Source: Bidens hawaiensis
Taxonomy: Eukaryota; Streptophyta; Magnoliopsida; Asterales; Asteraceae
Length of the DNA: 64,000 bases
Direction: 5' to 3'
NCBI GenBank assembly: GCA_021521415.1
Contig: JAIQDT010001094.1
Span: forward strand, 496,001 to 560,000
The notes under the pieces were generated by a model. The model did not search any database. It saw only the letters and a list, made by a program, of their open reading frames with translations, and was not told the DNA's origin. The translations under genes were made by a program, and so were the position numbers. Shown one piece after another: positions 24,061 through 32,919 of this stretch. Within the stretch, counting starts at the first letter, position 1. Each line of letters begins with the position of its first letter.

Positions 24061-24564
24061 TCGGTAAGCTACGTGAAATCTCTTTTTCCTAGAATTTGAA
24101 AATATGGACGGGAAAGGTATGAAACATAAAAAACAGTCTCTCAAGACGGTTTTTTAAGAAAAAAAGTTTAGTAAAAATCTGAACTTTTACTCCAAGATTT
24201 CAAAAAAATTTGGACTTTCCCTTCATTATTTTCTCAAATCTGGTCTCCTCCCTAACTTTCTTTAGAAATTTGGCCTGCTAACCCTATATTATTATCTTTT
24301 TCCAATGCGTTTGAAAAGTTCAAATCTTAAAAAATTTTGAGGAAAAAAGATTATTTTGGTGACTCTCTCTTTAAAAAAGGCTATTTTGAGAATTTTCCCG
24401 TTTATTAAACTTTATTAAGATAAAGATACCAGGAAAAATAATACTCCAAAGCTCACACATATCTCAACCACATAAAGCTACCAGTCAATGATAGCCTCAT
24501 GAATTCCTTATATTAAACCATTAAACAACTAAATAGGCCCCATAAAATCTACAAGTGCTAGAGA

Positions 24565-24936
24565 ATTTGATACGACCTATCCTCAACACGAGCTATATAT
24601 TTCCCCACAGTGTCGCCACGATCTGCATCTTTTGCTAATAGGGTGAGGATGTAAATTCGACATTGATCATATTTGGACTTACCACCTATCAAAGACAAGA
24701 TGATAAGGATGCCCTGAGTTGTGTTCTTTAACTGCAAACTGTACGATTGTCACCATATGTGGGTCACTAGGTGAGATGGGGCTCCAACCATCATCAAGTG
24801 TTTTGTCACCTGATACAAGGGATACATTATTGAAAACGGAAACCAAAAACAAGACAGCCAGCATAAAAAGAAGATTATGACACCTTAAACCCATTTTGTG
24901 AGTAGTAAATAAAAAACTAGAAATGAGGATTGACAA
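24565..24936 (-). pseudogene. Phytocystatin-like gene, copy A (frameshifted)
   Basis: Cysteine-proteinase inhibitor family. A hydrophobic signal peptide (around CHNLLFMLAVLFLVSVF) is followed by DDGWSPISPSDP and the phytocystatin helix motif QFAVKEHN. Compared with copy B, an 8-bp difference near 24690 shifts the frame and stops translation at 24679. A 1-bp difference near 24572 would shift it again. The remaining homologous sequence (GGKSKYDQ...LTLLAKDADRG) lies in another frame to about 24565. A TATAAAT lies 35-41 bp upstream (plus 24971-24977). The gene has probably lost function since the duplication. Confidence 0.7.
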
Positions 24937-25131
24937 AAGAAATGAGCATGGTAGTTGAGGTTGTGGAGAGATTTATAGCAGTAACTTCACATGAATATCT
25001 CATGTATTAAATATCTCTTATATTTTTGTTATATGAGACCATTTATCAATTATATTTAATATATTAAATATCTGATGTATTAATTGTTGATCAGTTCTTC
25101 ATGTTAATAATAAAAAAATACGATAATATGA

Positions 25132-26393
25132 TAAACTGTAAGGCCTCGTTCCCGAAAACCCTACTTTGGTGTTGAATTTATTCATAAACACAGTTCTAAA
25201 ATCAGAGTTAATTAAAACTTTCGCGGAATACTAAAAACACAGTCATCATATTACAAAACAACAATCTTGTCTTAACAAAAGTTGAATTGTTTTAAACATA
25301 ACGTCATAATTCATAACACTTCTATCTCGAGATGCCAGTCTTCCAGTCCCTGCCACGTGCCATCCTCAAGCCAGCTCATTCAATCTATTTACCTGCGTGC
25401 ATACTAAAAGTCAGCTACACTGAGTGAGTTCTAGTTAAGCAGGTAACATACATTCCATTCACATTCTTACACATGTGTGTGTGTGTGTATCTGAAGACAC
25501 ATATTACGTTCGTTCTTACTTTCATACTTCCATACATTCATACTTTTACTTACCTTCATTATTTTTACACATACATAATCGTTCTACGTTTTAAAGAGCC
25601 TTCGTCCTACAACCTTCGCAGATATTATTAGGGTCTGCAACCTTTTACTCTTTGCCTATATTATTAGGGTCTGCAATCCTTTACTCTTCGCATATATTAT
25701 TAGGGTATGCAACCCTTTACTCTTCGCATATATTATTAGGGTATGCAACCCTTTAACCATTCAACCATACACATCATACATATGATACATACATTAGTTA
25801 CATCTATTCTCGTATCCTTCTTCATACATACATTTAACTCCTTCTATACCGATTAAGTATTATTTATAAACATTCATATGGTATACACTTACCACTTAAG
25901 GTAAGTGTATTAACTAATCACATTGGAGTATGCACACAGCCCCGAGAACATAACATAGAAATGGGGCTAGAAACTTACCTGTGGACGATTCCTCTTTAAG
26001 TTTATCGTAATTCCCTTCCTTAACTGAGCTCGGCTAACTTTTTGGTCCGGGTTCGGGTTCGGGTTCAGATCTGGGCAACACGTAGATCTGGACGTGTTCT
26101 TGTTATTTGAAGACACTTGAACACCAAAATCTTCCTTACTTTAACCCGGATTTGGATTCGGGTCTTGAGAGAGTATGTGTGTTCTAGGGCGTGTGTGTGT
26201 GTGGAGGGAGAGAAAATGTTGAAAAGGTGGAGGGGTTGGGCTTATATAGGGGGCTATGGGCCCCACAACCCACGCACAATTCCAAATCCAGTTATTATCC
26301 AAACATTTACACACACAATCAAATTAACGACACACACGGAATAATAAATTTTCTTTTATTTATTAATCTCAAAAGTACAGATGTTACATAAAC
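25132..26393 (-). mobile_element. Solo LTR, minus orientation, inserted in cystatin block A
   Basis: The LTR is 25137-26388 (1252 bp). Read on the plus strand it begins TGTAAGGCC and ends GATGTTACA, flanked by perfect 5-bp repeats TAAAC (25132-25136, 26389-26393). Copy B has a single TAAAC at the same place (about 28551-28555), an exact empty site. It is a diverged relative of the LTR at 59711-62222 in the opposite direction; shared stretches include the ends and the CGTGCATACTAAAAGTCAGC region. It has four units of ATTATTAGGGT.TGCAA.CC (25625-25755) and a TATATAA promoter word on the minus strand (about 26245). Confidence 0.85.
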
Positions 26394-27361
26394 CTATAGG
26401 TATATGCGTGTCTTTTACAGCATGGAGATTAGTAACCACTTAAGAGAAGGATGTAGACGACATGATTGCCAGCTTGATCGAGTTCCCCTTTAGGATGTAC
26501 AGTTAAGGATGGTGTTGGGGTTCTTAAGAGGAACCCGACTTAGGAGAGAGGAGGCACACAAAATTTTATTTATGTTTTTTTATTAGGTTATAGTGATGTT
26601 AATTTATTTTCTCTATATATACACCCAAGGGGAAACCCTTTATTAGCTAGTAAGGGTAATATGGCCTATAAACAATTAACAAGCTAATATATAATCAGGT
26701 ACATTAATAATTTTGATATATTATAATATAAATGATAACGATGACCATATAAATAAACATACAAAATATATTTATTCTTACATTCTCCCACTTGGCCGAG
26801 TAGTAATTTATTATGAGTATCAGATAAGCCTGATCAGTAGTTAACACTCATTTTAACTTTAAACTCCGTGTTTGGAAAAAATGACATAATTAGTTATCGT
26901 GTCGTGTTCGTGTTTAGCACAACAGGTCACCGTGTCTTATCGTGTCGTGTCTGACATGTTATGATGACAGTCCTAATATATTTTCTCCAAGGAAGCATAA
27001 ACGTTATCACCCTAGGATTTCATGACCTTTGATCGAAGATCTGATCAGTGAGAATCTACGTTTATATGTCATGAACACTCAGTTAAAATTTGAGACCGAT
27101 CCAACAGTTAGATCTTTAGGAATCTTCGGATCTTTGCGGGTTGCTCTCACAAAAACGGGATTTTGGTAAAAAAGGAGGTTAGAGATGAAGATGATTATAA
27201 AATGAAATGGTGGCTACTCTTATAAGATAGGGGTATGGTTTCATGTTTAACTTTTCATATAATGGCACTTAACCCCCCATACTTTAGACAATTACATTTA
27301 TCTTCTATAATTCAATTAAACCTGATTCATTTAAATACCGAATGAAAATTGGGATGTTAAC
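26394..27361. other. Intergenic; possible short Copia-type LTR at 26515-26791
   Basis: 26515 begins TGTTGGGGTTCTTAAG and 26791 ends ATTCTTACA, followed by TTCTCCCACTTGGCC, a combination often seen at plant Copia LTR borders. No target duplication or internal genes were found. At 26895-26960 the words CGTGTCGTGT recur, as in the invertase intron around 35700. No gene recognised. Confidence 0.35.
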
Positions 27362-27606
27362 AAAAATCAAGCATTTGAACCACCGTTTTGAGATACGTTT
27401 TACATTAGTCGGCTGGTATCCTTCTTCCGATCAAAACCCCTAAATTGTCGGTTTTAAACTCAGAAAAAACTTAACGACGTCAAGTGTTTTTTAACGGAGG
27501 TCCATTGAGACAAAAATAGTTGAAAGGTTAGACCGTTGGTGGTGATTTTTTAAGGTGAGATTATTATCGACCAATTCATAAAAGGTGAGGTTATTTATTT
27601 CGAATT
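27362..27606. mobile_element. Single arm of the foldback family seen at 8896-9446
   Basis: About 245 bp align with the right arm of the element at 8896-9446, sharing for instance AACGACGT.AAGT.TTTTTAACG and GACAAAAATAGTT.AAAGG. Only one arm is present. Confidence 0.65.
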
Positions 27607-27680
27607 TGCCTTAATTAAATGCGTGGTCCATAATTGGTTCTCATAGTACTTACAACTCAAAAGGTTTTCAAATTACATTT

Positions 27681-27682
<2 letters not shown>

Positions 27683-27716
<34 letters not shown>
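27683..27716. repeat. (TA)n microsatellite
   Basis: About 16 TA units at the left border of duplicated block B. Confidence 0.95.
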
Positions 27717-27719
<3 letters not shown>

Positions 27720-28621
27720 ATATTCAATAATATCAAAAAAGAAATGAGTTATAGCATTGTCAATCAACTAATAAGACTGTGACACATAAATGATGCTAAG
27801 AAAACATATTTATTAAACTTTATTAAGATAAAGATATCAGGAAAAATAATACTCCAAAGGTAAAACATTTCTCAACCATATAAAGCTACCAGTCAATGAT
27901 AGCCTCATGAGTTCCTTATATTAAACCACTAAACAACTAAATAGGCCCCCTAAAATCTACAAGTACTAGATAATTCTGGTACGGCCTATCCTCAACACGA
28001 GCTATATATTTCCCCACATTGTCGCCACGATCTGCATCTTTTGCTAATAGGGTGAGGATGTAAATTCGCCATTGATCATGTTTGGTCTTACCACCTATCA
28101 AACTATCAAAGACAAGATGATAAGGATGCCCTGAGTCGTGTTCTTTAACTGCAAACTGTGCGATTGTCACCATATACGGGTCGCTAGGTGAGATGGGGCT
28201 CCAACCATCATCAAGTGTTTTGTCACCTAATGCAAGGGATACATTATTGAAAACGGAAACCAAAAACAATACAACCAACAGAAGATTATGACACCTTAAG
28301 CTCATTTTGTGAGTAGTAAACAAAAAACTAGAAATGAGGATTGACAAAAGAAATGAACATGGTAGTTGAGGTTGTGGAGAGACTTATAGCAATAACTTCA
28401 CATGAATATCCCACGTATTAAATATCTCTTATATTTTTGTTATATGAGACCATTTATTACTATTAATTACATTTAAGATATTAAATATATGATGTATTAA
28501 TTGTTGATCGGTTCTTCATGTTAGTAATAGAAAAATACGATAATATGATAAACCAATAGTTATATGCGTACCTTTTACAGCATGGAGATTAGTAACCACA
28601 TAAGAGAAGGATATAGACGAT
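27716..28621. repeat. Segmental duplication, copy B (cystatin block, empty sites)
   Basis: Collinear with 22438-26465 minus its two insertions. The block ends abruptly at TAGACGA (28621), where a sequence beginning TGTCACACCC takes over. The counterpart of the copy A sequence beyond that point is not found in the window. Confidence 0.85.
27937..28347 (-). CDS. Phytocystatin-like cysteine proteinase inhibitor (copy B)
   Basis: A 136-aa single-exon frame. An N-terminal hydrophobic signal peptide (CHNLLLVVLFLVSVF, about residues 19-33) predicts secretion. It is followed by DDGWSPISPSDP, the phytocystatin signature helix QFAVKEHDSG, a loop IGGKTKHDQ in the place of the QxVxG inhibitory loop, the strand YILTLLAKD and a tail VEDRPYQNYLVLVDF in the place of the Pro-Trp loop. 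The inhibitory loop is poorly conserved and the Trp is replaced by Tyr, so papain-type inhibition is uncertain. Two in-frame starts exist (Met1 and Met15); the second gives a more standard signal peptide. It is the intact sister of the broken copy at 24565-24936. Confidence 0.68.
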   Translation of the reverse strand: MSILISSFLFTTHKMSLRCHNLLLVVLFLVSVFNNVSLALGDKTLDDGWSPISPSDPYMVTIAQFAVKEHDSGHPYHLVFDSLIGGKTKHDQWRIYILTLLAKDADRGDNVGKYIARVEDRPYQNYLVLVDFRGPI

Positions 28622-29620
28622 GTCACACCCAACCTACGTCAGAATATGTTGGGGCGCGACGTAATTGTATCATAGCTCAAAGACACTAATAATAAGTGTC
28701 AATATCTAAATTTATTTATTCATATCAATCTTACACAAACAATTCAAAATTTAAAAGAATTTGATACAACATTTAAAACTTTATAAATTTTAGCCTCAAG
28801 TCCAAGTCTACGTCTTCACTTCAGATAACTTCTTATAACAACCTGCATTATGCGTTAAAATAATTTTTCAACAACATATGTTGAGCGAGTAATTCACAGT
28901 TTTGTGTAAATATAATAAAATTAATATGAGAAATAAACAATTCCTTACGTATGTGAATAGCATCAATTAATTTAAACAAGTATAAGTGTCTTTTCAATCA
29001 TGCCACTAGAATACGGACATGTCCAGTCGAACGAATTCGCAACCAATAACATAAAAGTAACAAAAGTGTTTTTTCGAACATGCCACTAGATTCGGACATG
29101 CCTATTCGTACGACGTATAATCATACTATGAGGATGAAGATGAGATACCAACAAAACATAAAGCAGTAAACACATAATTCATATAGCAATCAATAATAAA
29201 TTAAGCAATACCACAACCACGCAAATAATGGAATTGGCTTGAGTATAATAGTATAATAATTTATTTCTAATGCGCATAATGCCCCCAAAACAAAATAGAG
29301 AAAAAGGGGATGCAATTACTCATCTTAAAGATAAGGTAATAAAACGATCCACATGTGAGCTCTTAAGGTTGTAAAGTCAACTACGCGAAACCTTTGAATG
29401 ACGAAAGGCAAAGACCGAAAGTGAATCCTTGTTACGAAAGTCACGTCACGAAACCTATAATTATCATTGGGCTTAAATTTGTAGACATTTGGTGTCCGGT
29501 CACAATTTAAATAGCCCTTTCGTAATAAAAGTGAAAGTTTAAGGTCTATCGGTTTTGACGTTATCTTATTTTAGTAGTTTGGACAATATATTTGCTTTGC
29601 GTCACAACAACACCTTCATC
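28622..29620 (-). mobile_element. Probable LTR fragment, minus orientation
   Basis: Read on the minus strand the fragment ends ...GGTTGGGTGTGACA at 28622, an LTR-like 3' end that interrupts duplicated block B. Inside, a word of about 30 bp (TCGAACATGCCACTAGATTC-like) occurs twice (about 28995 and 29073). The 5' end and target duplication are not identified, so the left limit on the minus strand is arbitrary. Confidence 0.4.
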
Positions 29621-29695
29621 CCAAAAAAAAATGGTTGATTAAATAATAATATTAATAATATAATAATAAAACATTTCATTCAAAAAAACGTTGAT

Positions 29696-29728
<33 letters not shown>

Positions 29729-30002
29729 GTAGTAATTAAAGAGTCTTAAATGCAGAACGAAAGCATAATAATAATATAATAATAGTATGCTTTGTATAAT
29801 AGGGTCAAGTTAACAACATAGATTTCATCCCAAAAAAATGGTTGATTAAATAATAATATTAATATTAATAATATAATAATAAAACATTTAATCCAAAAAA
29901 AACGTTGATTAAAATAATAATAATAATAATTAAAGGTCTTAAATGCAGAACGAAAGCATAATAATAATATAATAATAGTAAGTTTTGTATAATAGGGTCA
30001 AG
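29612..30002. repeat. Tandem duplication of about 190 bp, AAT-rich
   Basis: Units 29612-29811 and about 29826-30002 share CTTCATCCCAAAAAAA-type starts, AAAACGTTGATT, and TCTTAAATGCAGAACGAAAG in the same order. They include (AAT)n runs, the longest at 29698-29728. Confidence 0.8.
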
Positions 30003-30624
30003 TTATTATACAAAAGGAGATAAAAATAAGAAGGATGAGAAAGATTTATAGTCACACAAAAAAAACCCTTCAAAAAATTAAAAATAAATAAATAAAAATT
30101 CATAACTCAAAATTTAATAAAAAAACAAAAAAAGTAAAAACACAAAAATGTTTCCAACGTCTCTCTCTATTTTGTTTTGGGAAAAAGATAATTGCGTATT
30201 TTTGTTTATCATTATGTTTTGTGTTTATTTTTGTCATTGACTGTGTCTTTTTTCCTTCATGTTGTGTCTTTTTTTCTTGACATTGTGTTATATTAGTCAA
30301 CATTGTGTTATATTTTGTTCGGTATTGTGTTATATTTTACGATTTATTGTGTATTTTTTTAGTTATAATTGTGTCTTTTGTTCATTTTCGTCATTGTGTC
30401 TTTTGTTTCTGCATTGTGTCTTTTTGGTTTTTTTTTTTGAACGAGAATCACGAGGAAAACATTTTTGTTTTTTAAATTTTTTTATTTTTTATTTATATTA
30501 TGAGTTATGATTTTTTTTATTAATTTTTTGAAATTTTTTAAAAGGGTTTTTTGTGTGACCACAAATCCTTCTCATCCTTTTCATTTTTGTCTCCATTTAT
30601 TTTAACTTTTCCCTTGTATAATAA
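30003..30624. mobile_element. Inverted-repeat element with an ATTGTGT repeat core
   Basis: The ends TTATTATACAA and TTGTATAATAA are inverted. The arms (about 30003-30110 and 30500-30624) continue as AAGGATGAGAAAGATTT... / ...AAATCCTTCTCATCCTT and GTCACACAAAAAAAACCCTT / AAGGGTTTTTTGTGTGAC. The core holds many ATTGTGTCTTTT / ATTGTGTTATAT units. No clear target duplication. Open frames inside are repeat artefacts. Confidence 0.6.
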
Positions 30625-31203
30625 TCTATAATATATATAACCTCTAAAATCCTACGTGCCGCGATGTAGTCACTCCCCTTTAATAAAAGCCACCGGATTA
30701 CTTGATTTTTAAATAGAGACCTCTCGTTGATTTAACCCAAATTCATAGGTATCAAAACTAAATAACTCTTAATACGAGGGGATAAAATCTATTATAATAA
30801 TAATAATAATCAAAAGAGTCTTTGTTTGCTGTGAGAAAACGAAAGCAGAACTTGTCTTCTTTCCCAATCCATTAACCCATTCCTATTTTAACTGCCAAAT
30901 TTGATAACCACCCTAACATTTGACGAATAAAACAATAGGGCTTTTGCTCGAAATTTGGAAAGAAGTCTATTTATGCAAAACTTACTTCGAACGGTGCTTG
31001 ATTTGACAATCTGCATAAACTTGGCCGGAGCTACGGCGGCGGCGAACGAAATTCAACACAGCAGGGGCTGATTTGAGTGAGATAAAGGAAAACCCCCGGT
31101 CTGGGTTTTGGTTGGAACCCGATTTCGGTCTTACCCAGTATCACGGCCTTGACCACACCCCCGGGACCCTATTTGCTTGATCACAAGAGCTATTTTGGTT
31201 AGT
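30625..31203. other. Unassigned sequence left of the Copia remnant
   Basis: No gene recognised. The stretch 31020-31160 is GC-richer (GGAGCTACGGCGGCGGCG) and may be a captured or old genic fragment, but no reading frame is convincing. Confidence 0.3.
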
Positions 31204-31255
31204 TTAAGAATCAGATTTATGAAACGTCAACTTAACCTGATTGTCAGGTTGATCC

Positions 31256-31303
<48 letters not shown>

Positions 31304-31850
31304 ATGCCTTTAAACGTCCCACAACCACCTCGAAACTTACGGTTTTGAGATCTAAAGTTTGTTCGAGCGAAGCAACGATGTGGATAAAACGTCGTGAGAA
31401 ATTTCTTGACGAGTCTCTTTTCTTCAAACGGTTCCCCAAGCGTGGATGCTTTTGACTTTATTCCCGTTATCTTCGCGGCATAATTGTCGATTGTATCCGA
31501 ATCCTTCATCCTCATAACATCGAACTCTTCAATCAACTATTGAAGTCTCGCTTCCTTTACCCGATCGGCTCCCAGATGGTGAGACTTGATTGCTCCCCAA
31601 ATCTCCTTAGCCGTGCTCAAATCACCAATTTGCAAGATTTGATATTCAGGAATCAATTGAAACAAAACCGTGGTTGCGATATTGTTTTGCTTCGAGTCGG
31701 TTTTCCGGGTTCAGTTGCACCCCAAACACCATGAACGTTAAAAATTACCTTCATACGAATCGCCCATATAGTGTAATTTGTTGCGGTAAGCATCGAACAT
31801 TGAAACGAGTTTGGGCTCATGTTCGTTTCTTTGGCTGGTTGGTCGCCCAT
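31204..31850 (-). pseudogene. Copia-type gag remnant
   Basis: Ty1/copia gag polyprotein (UBN2 family), N-terminal part. The frame from Met 31850 has LTATNYTIWAIRMKVIFNV, the usual start of the family. Farther on, EIWGAIKS..LGADRV is followed by an in-frame stop near 31537. After it, LIEEFDVMRMKDSDTIDNYA and LGEPFEEKRLVKKFLTT continue. A (TC)n run at 31259-31299 interrupts the frame, and nothing of protease, integrase or RT is seen. It is a truncated, inactive element tied to the LTR at 32300-32569. Confidence 0.75.
31259..31299. repeat. (TC)n microsatellite
   Basis: About 20 TC units inside the Copia gag remnant. Confidence 0.95.
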
Positions 31851-32260
31851 TCTTGGTTTTCGTCTACCGTAGAAAATTGAAACTGATTTTGGTGAAGAAC
31901 CTTGATCCAGCCCTTTGAATCACCGCTGGTCGAAGTCCCTGAGCACGGACTCGATCAGTAGTAGTTTCTGAACCAATATTTATTATTATCAAATTTAAGA
32001 TATCAATTCAAAATTTCAAACCGTCTCCTCGGTTTGTAGGCTACCTTTTAAAGTTGATACGAATTCAAGATGGCAATCCAGAATCAATAATATATGATGA
32101 TCAGCTGCTTCCTTCATAGCTTAAATTAAATCCGCAAAAGACAACCTGACTTGTTTGACTTATTCATGATTTAATTTATTGAAGGTTAATTAAATTGGCA
32201 ATCCCTTGGTCGTGTACACCATTCTTCAGATCACGGGATCGTGAATTGTTTCTTGATCGT

Positions 32261-32272
32261 GTTCTGATACCA
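32261..32272 (-). other. Copia primer-binding site (initiator tRNA-Met type)
   Basis: On the minus strand TGGTATCAGAAC follows the LTR by about 27 bases. TGGTATCA is the standard complement to the 3' end of plant initiator tRNA-Met used by Copia elements. Confidence 0.7.
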
Positions 32273-32299
32273 ATTCAAGAACCGAATGGTAACACGAAT

Positions 32300-32569
32300 T
32301 GTTGGCAAACACACAAATGCTTATTGTATTAAGAAACTCACTCAAAATTTAATTACAATAATGACACCCTACACGGTTTACATAGAACAAACCTAAACGC
32401 GTTTGAGTGCAACTAGGATTCCTAAACAATAGGTGAAATAATTAAAAATAAACTAACCCAAACCAACATGCATTAGGAAGTATTAGGATTAGGATTCATA
32501 TATAACTTGTGCCTTGCTCGCCAAGTTACTTGCCTTACACTCCAAAGCTTTGATTAGAAATTGCCAACA
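32300..32569 (-). mobile_element. 5' LTR of the truncated Copia element
   Basis: The 270-bp LTR is bounded on the minus strand by TGTTGGCAA and TTTGCCAACA, perfect short inverted ends. It is followed by the primer-binding site and gag in the expected order. The second LTR is absent, so no target duplication can be checked. Confidence 0.7.
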
Positions 32570-32919
32570 CACAATACATTTTAGTTTTGGGAAGTTGGCT
32601 GAATCCAATCCTAAAGCGTGCCTCTTTGTCTAATTGCTTAGCTTTACTCTTTGTCTAATAGGGCGGATCCTCATGCTAGTTGTATTCTAATTTCAAGTTT
32701 CAAATCACAAATGACGTATATTACAAAAGATTTGTTTTTATCTTTTTATTATATGAACCAACCCGAACCAGACCCAAATATTTATAATCGAGTTACAGAT
32801 CCAAGCATCGAAAATTTCCAACATCCATGGAACTTTTTCATGGGCCCGTCATTGAGCCAAGCACAACCAAGTTTATTTATTAAAGTGTATCATCCATTTT
32901 TTGAGATCAGTTTCAGTTT
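32570..32919. other. 3' flank of the invertase-like gene
   Basis: Non-coding on both strands as far as can be seen. It presumably includes the 3' untranslated region of the minus-strand gene that ends at 32920. Confidence 0.4.

Larger units (their letters stand above)
22536..24408. mobile_element. Pack-MULE carrying captured gene sequence
   Basis: The element is 22545-24399 (1855 bp). Terminal inverted repeats of roughly 320 bp begin GGGAAAA..TCTCAAAATAGCC and lie at 22545-22870 and about 24075-24399. They are flanked by 9-bp direct repeats, ATTTATTAA (22536-22544) and GTTTATTAA (24400-24408), 8 of 9 matching. Copy B of the duplicated block has a single ATTTATTAA at this point (about 27808-27818), which confirms the insertion. 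Instead of transposase it holds a Dof-like fragment (22980-23600) and a GC-richer segment of other origin (23600-24060). Confidence 0.85.
22438..26465. repeat. Segmental duplication, copy A (cystatin block)
   Basis: Apart from two insertions (22545-24399 and 25137-26388), this segment is collinear with 27716-28621. Both copies start at ACATATTCAATAATATC and run to TAGACGA. Copy B has neither insertion, so it preserves the ancestral order. Confidence 0.85.

Noticed and set aside
30100..30510. Phe/Cys/Leu-rich frames on both strands
   Set aside because: Produced by the ATTGTGTCTTTT repeats in the inverted-repeat element.
31540..31880. Plus-strand frames over the Copia remnant
   Set aside because: The gag homology is on the minus strand.
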